From Pararcticibacter amylolyticus (GTDB lineage Bacteria > Bacteroidota > Bacteroidia > Sphingobacteriales > Sphingobacteriaceae), in NCBI RefSeq assembly GCF_003130405.1, contig NZ_QEAS01000009.1, positions 35,213 through 99,212 on the forward strand: 64,000 nt of DNA, written 5' to 3'. A model generated the notes under the pieces. That model saw nothing but the letters and a program-made list of their open reading frames with translations. It had not been told where the DNA came from and made no database searches. Shown piece by piece: positions 26,680-35,284 of this stretch. Within the stretch, counting starts at the first letter, position 1; each line of letters starts with the position of its first letter. The position numbers were made by a program, and so were the translations under genes.

Positions 26680-27543
26680 ATGCAAAAAAGTGCTAAAATG
26701 CTGTTTCTTCTAATAACTCTTTCCATCAGCAACATTTGCGTTGCTCAAACTGAAACCAACGTTTTAAGTATCGGAAAGTCCGATCTGTTTCATTCAAGCA
26801 TCTTAGATGAAGACCGTATTATTAATATTTATCTTCCTGAAGATTACAAATTGAACGATACGACAGCATACCCGGTCATTTATGTACTGGACGGAGGGAT
26901 AGATGAGGATTTCATGCATATTGCCGGCATTGTTCGTTTTGATACGCAACCATGGATCGCCAGATTTCCCCGTTCTATTGTTGTGGGGATCGGGGGAAAT
27001 GTAAGAAGACGTGACTTTACATTTGCAGTCAGCAATACAGACTTTATTGAGAAGGAAGGGTTTCGAAAATCCAGCTTCCCGCAGTATGGAGGCTCTGAAA
27101 AATATATCCGTTTCCTGGAAAAAGAACTACAACCATACATTGAAAAAAACTACAGCAGATGCAAAACCAAGACCCTTATCGGAGAATCGCTGGCTGGGCT
27201 TTTAAATACGGAGATCTTGTTAAAACGCCCTGAATTATTTACCCATTATATCATCATCAGTCCAAGCCTCTGGTGGGGCGAACAATCACTGTTAAAAAAT
27301 GCAGAACAACTTCTGAACACAAATTTGAGGCAGAAAGTAAGGGTTTATATCGGTGTTCCGAACAAAGATGAGGATAAGAAAATGTTCGCAGAGAATGAAA
27401 TGCTTTATCAAATACTCAGCAAGAACAGAAATATCCATGCAAGTTTCGATTATATGCCAGACGAACTCCATTCGACCGTGATTCATCAGGCAGTATATAA
27501 TGCATTTAAAAAGCTTTATCCGAAACCTGCATCTTCGAAATAA
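26680..27543 (+). CDS. Secreted esterase, alpha/beta hydrolase (esterase D/IroE-like)
   Basis: 287 residues with signal peptide MQKSAKMLFLLITLSISNICVAQ. Matches putative esterases of the PF00756 type: YLPEDYKLNDTTAYPVIYVLDGG, then IGESLAGLL with nucleophile Ser170, and DELHSTV with His264 near the C-terminus; an acidic residue in GVPNKDED may complete the triad. Relatives hydrolyse siderophore esters (IroE, Fes), feruloyl or S-formylglutathione esters. Periplasmic location and length fit siderophore or carbohydrate ester hydrolysis; substrate unproven. Stands alone on the plus strand. Confidence 0.88.
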   Translation: MQKSAKMLFLLITLSISNICVAQTETNVLSIGKSDLFHSSILDEDRIINIYLPEDYKLNDTTAYPVIYVLDGGIDEDFMHIAGIVRFDTQPWIARFPRSIVVGIGGNVRRRDFTFAVSNTDFIEKEGFRKSSFPQYGGSEKYIRFLEKELQPYIEKNYSRCKTKTLIGESLAGLLNTEILLKRPELFTHYIIISPSLWWGEQSLLKNAEQLLNTNLRQKVRVYIGVPNKDEDKKMFAENEMLYQILSKNRNIHASFDYMPDELHSTVIHQAVYNAFKKLYPKPASSK

Positions 27544-27851
27544 GTGAATATAGCGAATTCCTTATATGCGAAATCAGATCTGGTAATTCATTAATCTTCG
27601 ATAAACCTACAGTACCGGTCTTCTCCCCCTACCATCTTCCTTCCGGTACTAAATACGGACTTTAAAATCTGAGCAAATTAAAAATTCAAACGCCTCTTTT
27701 GAACATCTGACTAATTGATAAAAATAGTCAATTTACACAATAATGACTCTTCGCATTTTTTTATTGCATTATTTTGCTTCGTGTTCGAACACAAACAATA
27801 TCGTTTACTAATTGCCAGCCGTTTTTCAGGCAGGCCCTAAAATTTAAAAAA
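27544..27851. other. Intergenic stretch with a pyrimidine-loop hairpin
   Basis: 308 bases without a supported gene. It contains a perfect 8-base-pair inverted repeat, AGTACCGG (27611-27618) and CCGGTACT (27643-27650), whose 24-base loop is almost only C and T. The last 70 bases are the leader of the next gene, with a TATTTTGC sequence near 27770 that resembles a -7 element. Confidence 0.5.
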
Positions 27852-28421
27852 ATGAAAAAGGTTATAATAAAAGCAAGTTCATTAGCATTTCTATTAGCAG
27901 GTCTATCTTTTGGTGTAATGGCTCAGACAACCGATCAGCCAGCCACTTCCCGGGCGATACGCCTGAGCATCGCTCCTGAATTTGGTTTGCCTGTTGGAAA
28001 TTTGTCTGATTCTCACGACTGGAGCTTCGGCGGATCTCTACAGGTCGACTACCCGGTTGCAAAAGACCTGTTTGCCACTCTTAATGCCGGTTACAATAAT
28101 ATCTTTGGTAAGTCAGAAGCAGGCATTGATGTTACCGACCTGCAGTTGATCCCTGTAAAAGCAGGTTTGAAATACTTCCCCACAAAAATGTTCTATGTTC
28201 AGGCAGAAGCCGGAGCTGCATTCCTTGCCAACAAGTCAGACTTCGTGAGTGGAAAATCTGCTTCCTTCGTCTATGCACCGCAAGTGGGAGTCCAGCTGCC
28301 ATTCAGCGATAAAAGCTTTTTGGATGCGGGTATTCGTTTTGAAGGAAATACAAAATTTGTTGAAGGAGGAGACGCTGCCAATTTCTTCGGCCTTCGCCTA
28401 GCTTACTCCTTTCAGTTGTAA
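27852..28421 (+). CDS. Outer-membrane beta-barrel protein (OmpA/OprF N-terminal-like porin family)
   Basis: 189 residues from ATG 27852, chosen because MKKVIIKASSLAFLLAGLSFGVMAQ is a clean signal peptide; the frame runs 26 codons further upstream without features. Mature protein has eight or so amphipathic strands (FGGSLQVDYPVAKDLFATL, AGLKYFPTKMFYVQAEAG, FLDAGIRFEG) and ends in FFGLRLAYSFQL, a C-terminal Leu/Phe signal for barrel insertion. Typical small Bacteroidota outer-membrane beta-barrel protein. A strong terminator follows 37 bases after the stop, so it is transcribed alone. Confidence 0.85.
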   Translation: MKKVIIKASSLAFLLAGLSFGVMAQTTDQPATSRAIRLSIAPEFGLPVGNLSDSHDWSFGGSLQVDYPVAKDLFATLNAGYNNIFGKSEAGIDVTDLQLIPVKAGLKYFPTKMFYVQAEAGAAFLANKSDFVSGKSASFVYAPQVGVQLPFSDKSFLDAGIRFEGNTKFVEGGDAANFFGLRLAYSFQL

Positions 28422-28458
28422 GAATCTTATACAATAATCCCAACTATATATAATCCGG

Positions 28459-28497
28459 CACCTGTCTCTATATGATGAAGAGGCAGGTGTTTTTTTT
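28459..28497 (+). terminator. Rho-independent terminator
   Basis: CACCTGTCTCT pairs with AGAGGCAGGTG (11 pairs, one U-G) with a 9-base loop, followed by eight T. Ends the transcript of the outer-membrane protein gene. Confidence 0.9.
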
Positions 28498-28581
28498 GTT
28501 ATTTACCTGGGCCTTTTTTTTCATGAAATGAACAACATCCGGCCGGAATTGTTGAAAGGAATAAATTTTGAAAGTACATTC

Positions 28582-29097
28582 ATGAGAAAATTATTAGCAC
28601 TGATACTAACATTCACACTGTCTGTTTGCCTGGGAAAAACCACTTATGCACAGTCTGATGAGAGCCGTACAAAGATACAGCTGGCCATTATGTTCAAAGG
28701 GAAAAGCATTATCACAGACCTTAACTCTGTAGCCACGTCCCTCTCCCGTTATTACGACACGTCACCTATGTCTGCTGCGGCAAAGGATACGACTAAAAAA
28801 CCGTTACAGACTGCGTCCGCTACCCAGGGACAATATTATATTAATATGGATGCTAAAAGCATCAGCGATGAACTTCTTAAAGTACTGGCAGGAAAGCAAA
28901 ACCGTTTCGACGGCACCATTACCATCACGGATGCCTATGGAAAAAAACCGACCCGTACCATAGCCTTTAAGCAGGCTGCCCTCTACAGCTATTCTGATCA
29001 GTATTCCACCATGTCATATACCGACAGTTACGCATCAACAGCTATTTCATTCGATTGTAAAGAGCTATCTATTAACGGCATTGCTCTTGAGCGGTAA
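28582..29097 (+). CDS. Secreted protein of unknown function with TssD/Hcp-like pattern
   Basis: 171 residues from ATG 28582, where the signal peptide MRKLLALILTFTLSVCLG...YAQ begins. The mature protein has strands KIQLAIMFKGKS, QYYINMDAKSISDELLKVL, then GTITITDAYGKKPTRTIAF, a Tyr/Ser-rich stretch, and AISFDCKELSINGIAL. The order of the last strands resembles Bacteroidota type VI tube proteins (TssD), where a strand before the K-x-F-x-x-A segment and a terminal S-x-x-E-I-x-V-N-G are conserved. TssD proteins normally have no signal peptide and no T6SS genes are near, so this is only a pattern. Otherwise unrecognised. Confidence 0.65.
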   Translation: MRKLLALILTFTLSVCLGKTTYAQSDESRTKIQLAIMFKGKSIITDLNSVATSLSRYYDTSPMSAAAKDTTKKPLQTASATQGQYYINMDAKSISDELLKVLAGKQNRFDGTITITDAYGKKPTRTIAFKQAALYSYSDQYSTMSYTDSYASTAISFDCKELSINGIALER

Positions 29098-29251
29098 AAA
29101 CAAACACTTCAGATCGGACGAAAGTATCCCCATGCAGCAATATTGGAAAATTCCGTTTAACCGGCTGAAGCAACAGGCACCAAAATAAATTTAAGCGCGT
29201 GTCCCCGTTTTAAAAACCGAATCGTCATGGGGATAAATAAATTGTAAACTC

Positions 29252-29593
29252 ATGAAAGAATTCGCATTGATTTTCAGGCTGCAAAACATAGCCGATTTTA
29301 AACCGTCTCCGGAACAAATGCAGGAGCGCATTAACTGGCTGGCAGGAATTGCCGCACAAAACAAACTTGCCGACAAGGGGAGCACCCTTTTGCCCGGTGC
29401 CGGAAGTGCCAAAACATTAAGATCGAAGGAAGTTGTGACCGATGGTCCCTGCATCGAAATAAAAGATTTTATCAGTGGATACGTAGTTGTTAAGGCCGTC
29501 GATATCGACGAAGCACTTGAAATGGCAAAAGGGAACCCGATCTTTAAGATCGGTGGAAGCATTGAAGTGCGGGAAGTTTTAAAACGCGATTAG
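29252..29593 (+). CDS. YCII/YciI-related protein
   Basis: 113 residues. The segment VVTDGPCIEIKDFISGYVVVKAVDIDEALEMAKGNP (seen in parts) matches the YCII-related domain of the DGPF group: D-G-P-[FY/C]-x-E-x-K-E, then a Gly-containing strand and A-x-x-x-A-x-x-x-P. The protein ends GSIEVREV, as expected. These ferredoxin-like proteins often stand next to ECF sigma factors; here an ECF sigma gene begins 220 bases downstream but belongs to locus 3. Function is unknown; a dehydrochlorinase or lyase-like role is described for some relatives. Confidence 0.88.
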   Translation: MKEFALIFRLQNIADFKPSPEQMQERINWLAGIAAQNKLADKGSTLLPGAGSAKTLRSKEVVTDGPCIEIKDFISGYVVVKAVDIDEALEMAKGNPIFKIGGSIEVREVLKRD

Positions 29594-29647
29594 CACACCA
29601 AAGAGCCGGGTGCTGCCGCAGCTTCGGCTTATATTTTCTCAGACAAG

Positions 29648-29692
29648 AATCCCCGGAATAATGGCAATATCACAGCCATTATTCCGGGGATT
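29648..29692 (+). terminator. Long perfect hairpin, probable terminator
   Basis: A perfect 18-base-pair inverted repeat with core ATCCCCGGAATAATGGC and a 9-base loop, followed by TTTCCTT on the plus strand. Lies between the YCII gene and the locus 3 sigma gene and probably isolates locus 3 from upstream transcription. Confidence 0.7.
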
Positions 29693-29813
29693 TCCTTATA
29701 GAGGCATCACGAGCCATGCTTCTTAATATTTCCTTAACGTTTTCATCATCTCCTCATATAGTTGGGCTGTTAACTTTACCCACAGTTTATCCGGGCAACA
29801 GGAAACTATCAAC

Positions 29814-30419
29814 ATGCCTCCATTTAGTGACAGAAAGATGCTCCACTATAGTAAAATGACAGATATGGAACTGGCTGTACAACTAGCCAACGGGGATCAT
29901 GGTGCATTTAGCGAGATCTACAACAGGCATTGGAAATCGTTGTATATCTATGCCAGGTCTATTCTGAAAGATTCAGACGAAGCCTCGGATGTGGTGCAGG
30001 ACATCTTCACCACCTTGTGGAACCGCAGTCCGCATCTGCAGATCAACACTGGTTTAAAAGCCTATTTATTAACGGCTACCCGTCATCAGGCCTTAAGAAT
30101 GATCTACAAAAGCTCGCGTGCTAATGAATATGTAACAGAGCTTGCACAAAGTTTCAGTGAAGAGGCAAGCAGCACCGATGACAATTGTAATTTCAGGGAA
30201 CTCTGCACCATCATCGACCATGCTTTAGAAAACCTGCCCCCTACTATGCAGGCCGTCTACCGCAAAAGTAAACACGAGGAGCTTTCGCACCGCTCGATAG
30301 CGGCCGAACTCGGCATTACCGAACACAGCTCGCGAACCCTGCTGAACCGGGCAGTAAACTCGTTGCGGACCAAACTCACCACTCTCCTGTCTCTCGCAGC
30401 AATTTTTTGGTATTTCTAA
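29814..30419 (+). CDS. ECF RNA polymerase sigma factor, locus 3
   Basis: 201 residues (an ATG at 29856 is an alternative start). Region 2: DEASDVVQDIFTTLWNRSP and GLKAYLLTATRHQALRMIYK. Region 4: PPTMQAVYRKSKHEELSHRS and IAAELGITEHSSRTLLNRAV. Ends LTTLLSLAAIFWYF, again a hydrophobic tail. Bacteroidota expansion-type ECF sigma, paired with FecR 79 bases downstream; expected to drive the receptor and lipoproteins of locus 3. Confidence 0.95.
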   Translation: MPPFSDRKMLHYSKMTDMELAVQLANGDHGAFSEIYNRHWKSLYIYARSILKDSDEASDVVQDIFTTLWNRSPHLQINTGLKAYLLTATRHQALRMIYKSSRANEYVTELAQSFSEEASSTDDNCNFRELCTIIDHALENLPPTMQAVYRKSKHEELSHRSIAAELGITEHSSRTLLNRAVNSLRTKLTTLLSLAAIFWYF

Positions 30420-30498
30420 AAAAAATCATTTTTCCTGTTGACATCCTGCCATGCCGAGCCTCTTAATATAAACGGCCCGTAAAGCCGGTTTATAAATC

Positions 30499-31620
30499 AT
30501 GACGAAACAAGAAGCCCGTGAACTACTCGATAAGTACCTGGATGGCACAGCGACACCTCAGGAACGGACGCTGTTTGAACAGCTATCCAACCGGGTGACC
30601 CAAAAAAGATTTGAGCACATGCAAGCGGAGCCCTATGAAGAAATCGGGCATGAAATCCATAGCAGGCTACCCCGGCAGCGCCCACTTTTTAAAAGAAATG
30701 ATTTTATCGCCATTGCGGCATCCTTCGTCCTGTTTGTTTCGGCGGCGGCTATCATATATTACAACAGATATCCTGATCTCAGTGGCAAACCGGAAAAGTC
30801 GCAGACCGCTGACATAAAACCCGGCCGCAACCAGGCAATGCTGACACTGGCAAACGGGAAAAAAATCATCCTCACAGACGCCGGCAACGGCGAGCTCGCA
30901 AGGCAGGACGGTATCAGTATCCGGAAAATTCAGCAGGGTGAGCTGGTATACTCCGTACTTGCACCAAACAACCGCAGCCAGGCAGAATATAATACCACCG
31001 AAACTCCCAAAGGCGGACAATTCCGTGTCGATCTTGCCGACGGAACGAAGGTATGGCTCAATTCTTCTTCTTCTTTACGATACCCCACCCGCTTCACAGG
31101 AAAAGACCGGCAGGTCATCCTCACCGGCGAGGCTTATTTCGAAGTCGCCCATCACGCGTCTATGCCGTTTAAGGTACAAACCGGCAGGCAGCTCGTTACA
31201 GTTCTGGGAACTCATTTTAACATCAGCGCTTATCACGACGAACCCACTATGAAGACCACCCTGATCGAAGGAAAAGTGAAGGTAAGCATGGTCAACGCAC
31301 AGGGATTAAAAGTATTAAAACCAGGAGAACAGGCAGAACTCATTAATGATCAAATAGCAGTTAGTGAAGGCGACACCGAGCAAGCGGTGGCATGGAAGAA
31401 TGGCTACTTCCGTTTTAAAGGAGAGAACATCGAAAGTATCATGCGCAAATTAAGCCGCTGGTACGACATAGAAGTAAAGTACGGCACATCTGTCCCGGAG
31501 GAAGGATACTATGGAACAGTGTCGCGCTCAAAGAATATCAGCCAGGTATTGGCGGTATTAACAGAAACAGGATCAGTTCATTTTAAAATCGAAGGAAGGA
31601 GCGTAACCGTGATGAAATAA
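30499..31620 (+). CDS. FecR family anti-sigma factor, locus 3
   Basis: 373 residues. Cytoplasmic N-terminus with the KQEARELLDKYLDGTATPQE segment typical of FecR, membrane helix about 69-88 (FIAIAASFVLFVSAAAIIYY), FecR domain (GGQFRVDLADGTKVWLNSSS, VILTGEAYFEVAHH) and DUF4974 C-terminus (IESIMRKLSRWYDIEVKY ... SRSKNISQVLAVL). Holds the locus 3 sigma factor until the receptor signals. Confidence 0.95.
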   Translation: MTKQEARELLDKYLDGTATPQERTLFEQLSNRVTQKRFEHMQAEPYEEIGHEIHSRLPRQRPLFKRNDFIAIAASFVLFVSAAAIIYYNRYPDLSGKPEKSQTADIKPGRNQAMLTLANGKKIILTDAGNGELARQDGISIRKIQQGELVYSVLAPNNRSQAEYNTTETPKGGQFRVDLADGTKVWLNSSSSLRYPTRFTGKDRQVILTGEAYFEVAHHASMPFKVQTGRQLVTVLGTHFNISAYHDEPTMKTTLIEGKVKVSMVNAQGLKVLKPGEQAELINDQIAVSEGDTEQAVAWKNGYFRFKGENIESIMRKLSRWYDIEVKYGTSVPEEGYYGTVSRSKNISQVLAVLTETGSVHFKIEGRSVTVMK

Positions 31621-31649
31621 ACGCCAGGATCACCACTTCGGTATTCAGC

Positions 31650-31682
31650 AAAAAGGCCATACCGGCGCTAACCGGAATGACC
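31650..31682 (-). terminator. Antisense intrinsic terminator in the locus 3 leader
   Basis: Stem of 11 positions with one mismatch, 6-base loop and a run of five T on the minus strand, between fecR and the receptor gene, both of which are on the plus strand. It has no minus-strand gene to terminate. Confidence 0.65.
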
Positions 31683-31789
31683 TTCAGCCTGGAATACCTG
31701 ATAATTAAAAAATTACCGGAGCGCGAAATGCCTGCAGCAAGTCGAAATGTAGAAGGCAGATCGCATTATACCAAGCAACCACAAATGTA
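31650..31789 (-). ncRNA. Candidate cis-antisense RNA opposite the locus 3 receptor leader
   Basis: Seen on the minus strand: TACATTTG (31789-31782) over the receptor start codon, a fit to the -7 element TAnnTTTG. Further along, GGTCATTCCGG pairs with CCGGTATGGCC (31682-31655, one U-G and one U-U, 6-base loop), followed directly by TTTTTGC (31654-31648). This is a good intrinsic terminator and can only serve a transcript running against the receptor gene. The implied RNA is about 125 bases, antisense to the leader and first codons. The same arrangement in loci 1 and 2 supports function. No -33 element is clear. Confidence 0.45.
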
Positions 31790-34700
31790 CAATATTTACC
31801 CTAATAAGTTAGTGCGGCAGAAGCGCGCGTTATACAAAACACTTTTGATTATGAAGCTGACGACCCTTTTCATGATCTTCGCCATCATCCAGGTCAGCGC
31901 CGGCGCGAAAGCCCAGAAAGTCACTTTATCAGAAAATTACACCCGTATTGATAAAGTTTTCGATAAGATCCGCGAGCAGACCGGATACGACTTCCTGTTC
32001 AGCAACGCCATTCTGAAAACAGCCAAACCCGTCACCGTCCGGGTGAAGGATGCAGAACTGGAGAAAGTACTCGCCAGCATCCTGGAAGGGCAGTCTTTAA
32101 AATACGTCGTCAAGGAAAAAACCGTCATTGTATCTATGAAGGAAAGCCCGTCCGGCGATCCGCTCAGCTACGGGGGATACAATGTTTTCAGGCAGGCCCT
32201 CCTCCCCGGCCGTATTGTGGGGAAGGTGACCGATGAACGGGGCGAACCCCTGCCCGGGGCAACTATGCGGGTTCTGGAAACCAGCCAGGCTACGCGGTCA
32301 GCTGTAGATGGCAGTTACAGTTTCAGCATAACACCGGGCACGTATACTATCGAGGTTACCTACGTATCCTTTCAGACAAAACGGATTACCCAAGTCGTGG
32401 TAGGATCAGCCGAACCAACCAGCCTCAACGTTGTTTTAATTGCCGTTACAAGCAAGCTTAGCCAGGTAACGGTGACGGCCAGCTATCGCCAGGAAAACAC
32501 GGCAGCGCTCTACACACGGCAAAAAAATGCAGCAGGCCTCACTAATGGTATAAGCCGCGAGCAGATGGCGGCACTGCCCGACAAAAATATTGGCGAAACC
32601 CTCAAACGCATCTCCGGGATCAGCACCAACGACAACCGTCGTGTGGTAGTAAGAGGCATTGCCGAACGCTATAACCTCGCCATGATGGATGGCGCTACCC
32701 TACCAAGTACAGACGTCCAGGTACGTGATTTTGAGTTTGACATCGTCCCCAGTAACCTCATCGACAACGTCGTGGTCAACAAAACGTCCACGCCCGATAT
32801 GAGCTTTGGATTCGGGGGCGGACTGGTACAGATCAATACCATGGCTGTGCCCGACAACAATTTTACCACACTCAGTTTCGGCAGCAAATATGTTAAAGGC
32901 AGCACCGGGAAAGATTTCCTGGGATATGGCCGCGGGAAATATGATTACCTCGGCTTTGACGACGGCAGCAGGGATCATTTCCCAAAAAACCTGAATACAT
33001 TTGCCAGTGGCCAGTACAATCCCTCCAACCCCTACGCTACCCCCCCGGCAGGTGTTACAGCTATCACCCCCGCTATGATCGGGGAACAAAATAAACGGAT
33101 CGGCGGACTGGAGCGAATCGGGGAGCGACTCTATACCGCGGCACCCGGACAAAGCTACCAGCTCAGCCTTGGCCGCAGCTACCAGGCGGGCAACCACCAC
33201 CTGGGCTTTGTGGGCTCGTTAAGCTACCGCAATGAACAGTCGATAGACGATATCGCTCAATTCGGGCGCGGGGAATGGGAAAAATTAGGCAACGTCACCT
33301 ATAACAACGAAACGGGCGAAGAACTGATGCCAACCGCCGCCAAACAATATAACTTCAATACCACCTGGGGAGCGCTGCTCAACTTCGGATGGAACTCAAA
33401 AAACCACAAGCTCACCTCACGCAATTTCTATTCACGGGTGTTCAGCAACCAGTTTTCGCGCATCAGTGGTTATACAGCCGATCCGCTGGAGTTTCCCGAG
33501 GTCCGCGATTACGACCGTCCCAAGTTTATTGACCTGCTGCAGAACCGTATAAACGGCGAACACAGTTTCGGAGCTTTTCGATTTGACTGGAATATAGCCC
33601 GAAATAAGTTAACCAACACAGAACAAGATGCTGTGGAAGCCTGGTTAAGGCCTTTAGAGGCCGGAAGTTCACAGTATGTTATCACGCCCAGCTCACCCAC
33701 CAACCCGGGAGGCGGAACATTCAACCGGGCTCAATACAAATATATTGAGACTAACAAAATAGCAGAGGGAGCCCTGAGTTACCAATTCGAAGTGCTGAAG
33801 CAAAAACAGATCATCAAATCAGGTTACCAATACCTCCAGCGCGAGGGAATTTACGACTGGACCATATTGCCTATCTCGACACTGGGCGGCGTCTATGCCG
33901 GTGTACCCGTGCAGGAATGGGGACAGTTCCTGGATTTTAAATATCCGCTCACCGACCTCTTTTACTATCCGGCCGGTTTTTCAGAGAACGGCTACCGGGG
34001 CAAAAACATCAACCAGGCTGTGTACGGCATGCTCGACAACCGCTTCAGCAACTGGCTGCGCCTGGTCTGGGGGTTGCGGGCAGAATATTATAAATACGAT
34101 AGGATAAGGAACGGCGCCAACGACCGAATCACCAACGATCTGATCGAAAGAAGTGAAAGAGAAGTTTTTGTCGACCCGGAAACCGGAAAAATCGTCACAG
34201 CATTTGCCGATGCTGAGAATGAAGAGAAAACATGGCGTTATCTCCCCTCTGCCAGTTTAACAGTTACACCAATGAAAGACCTGAATATCCGTGCAGCCTA
34301 CGCACAGTCAGTCGTGAGACCCGCACTGATCGAAAATTCACGCATGATGCGTTTCGATCCTGTTGTGGGAGGCTATCGCCGCAACGAAGGAGTGTTGTCA
34401 ACCCGGATAGACCATTACGACCTTCGCCTGGAATGGTATCCCAGGGCTGGCGAAGTCTTATCTGCAGGTTACTTCCACAAATACTTCGATAAACCGGCTG
34501 AGATTTACCGAACACAGACAGACCCTACCGGACGCGTATACCTGCTCACCCAAAACTCCGAATGGGCGAAGGTTGACGGCTGGGAGTTTGATGTGCGCAA
34601 GAGCCTCGGCTTCATTAACAACAACTGGCGCTTTATGGAGGATATTTTTGTAAGCGGCAATCTTACCCTGCAGACTTCCGAAGTGCAGGCCAGCACCTTC

Positions 34701-35279
34701 ACCAGTAAAGGCATGAACTCCGATAAATATGGTAAGACATATTCTTACCGTACCAAAGTACAGCAGAAAGAAAAAAGACCCTTATACGGACAGGTGCCTA
34801 AAGTATATAACATAGGTCTTCAATACAATGGCAGCCGCCTTGGAAGCAACATAGCATTCAACCACATGGGCTATAAAACCTTTGTTACGGGGCTTTCTCC
34901 GGAGATCGTCGAGTACGAGCGGCCACGCAATCAGCTTGATGCCCAGCTCAGCTACCGCTTCCTGAAAGACAAAAAGCTGCAGGCGAGGTTCAATATAAGC
35001 AATATCCTCAACGACCCTTACCGCTTCTACGTCAACAGCATCGACACCTACGAGCTCCAGGATAAGTGGAAAGGCATGGGTATTAACCAGATCAACGAGG
35101 CCGGAGCATTCGACTGGGGAGATATTTACAAATGGAAGGAAGGCTTTTCACGGGACTACGAGGAAGGTCATTATGAAACCTCGTCCGACGGAAAGACCAG
35201 GACCCGCGTAGGTGACAAGGACACTTTTATGCGCCGAACAGGCACATCTTTCAGCTTATCAGTAAGCTATAATTTTTAA
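31785..35279 (+). CDS. TonB-dependent outer-membrane receptor with STN domain, locus 3 (non-SusC type)
   Basis: 1164 residues from ATG 31785 (MYNIYPNKL), preferred because the signal region LIMKLTTLFMIFAIIQVSAG follows at the same distance as in the two SusC proteins. STN domain about 45-115 (KVFDKIREQTGYDFLFSNA), carboxypeptidase-regulatory-like domain (GKVTDERGEPLPGATMRV), then a plug beginning TNGISREQMAALPDKN with VVVRGIAERYNLAMMDG. The SusC signature VVGYGT is absent and no SusD follows. Closest in style to metal-complex or vitamin receptors. Barrel ends TSFSLSVSYNF. Two lipoproteins start 5 bases (first) and then 6 bases (second) downstream, so all three are one unit. Ligand unknown. 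Confidence 0.92.
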   Translation: MYNIYPNKLVRQKRALYKTLLIMKLTTLFMIFAIIQVSAGAKAQKVTLSENYTRIDKVFDKIREQTGYDFLFSNAILKTAKPVTVRVKDAELEKVLASILEGQSLKYVVKEKTVIVSMKESPSGDPLSYGGYNVFRQALLPGRIVGKVTDERGEPLPGATMRVLETSQATRSAVDGSYSFSITPGTYTIEVTYVSFQTKRITQVVVGSAEPTSLNVVLIAVTSKLSQVTVTASYRQENTAALYTRQKNAAGLTNGISREQMAALPDKNIGETLKRISGISTNDNRRVVVRGIAERYNLAMMDGATLPSTDVQVRDFEFDIVPSNLIDNVVVNKTSTPDMSFGFGGGLVQINTMAVPDNNFTTLSFGSKYVKGSTGKDFLGYGRGKYDYLGFDDGSRDHFPKNLNTFASGQYNPSNPYATPPAGVTAITPAMIGEQNKRIGGLERIGERLYTAAPGQSYQLSLGRSYQAGNHHLGFVGSLSYRNEQSIDDIAQFGRGEWEKLGNVTYNNETGEELMPTAAKQYNFNTTWGALLNFGWNSKNHKLTSRNFYSRVFSNQFSRISGYTADPLEFPEVRDYDRPKFIDLLQNRINGEHSFGAFRFDWNIARNKLTNTEQDAVEAWLRPLEAGSSQYVITPSSPTNPGGGTFNRAQYKYIETNKIAEGALSYQFEVLKQKQIIKSGYQYLQREGIYDWTILPISTLGGVYAGVPVQEWGQFLDFKYPLTDLFYYPAGFSENGYRGKNINQAVYGMLDNRFSNWLRLVWGLRAEYYKYDRIRNGANDRITNDLIERSEREVFVDPETGKIVTAFADAENEEKTWRYLPSASLTVTPMKDLNIRAAYAQSVVRPALIENSRMMRFDPVVGGYRRNEGVLSTRIDHYDLRLEWYPRAGEVLSAGYFHKYFDKPAEIYRTQTDPTGRVYLLTQNSEWAKVDGWEFDVRKSLGFINNNWRFMEDIFVSGNLTLQTSEVQASTFTSKGMNSDKYGKTYSYRTKVQQKEKRPLYGQVPKVYNIGLQYNGSRLGSNIAFNHMGYKTFVTGLSPEIVEYERPRNQLDAQLSYRFLKDKKLQARFNISNILNDPYRFYVNSIDTYELQDKWKGMGINQINEAGAFDWGDIYKWKEGFSRDYEEGHYETSSDGKTRTRVGDKDTFMRRTGTSFSLSVSYNF

Positions 35280-35284
35280 ACTCT

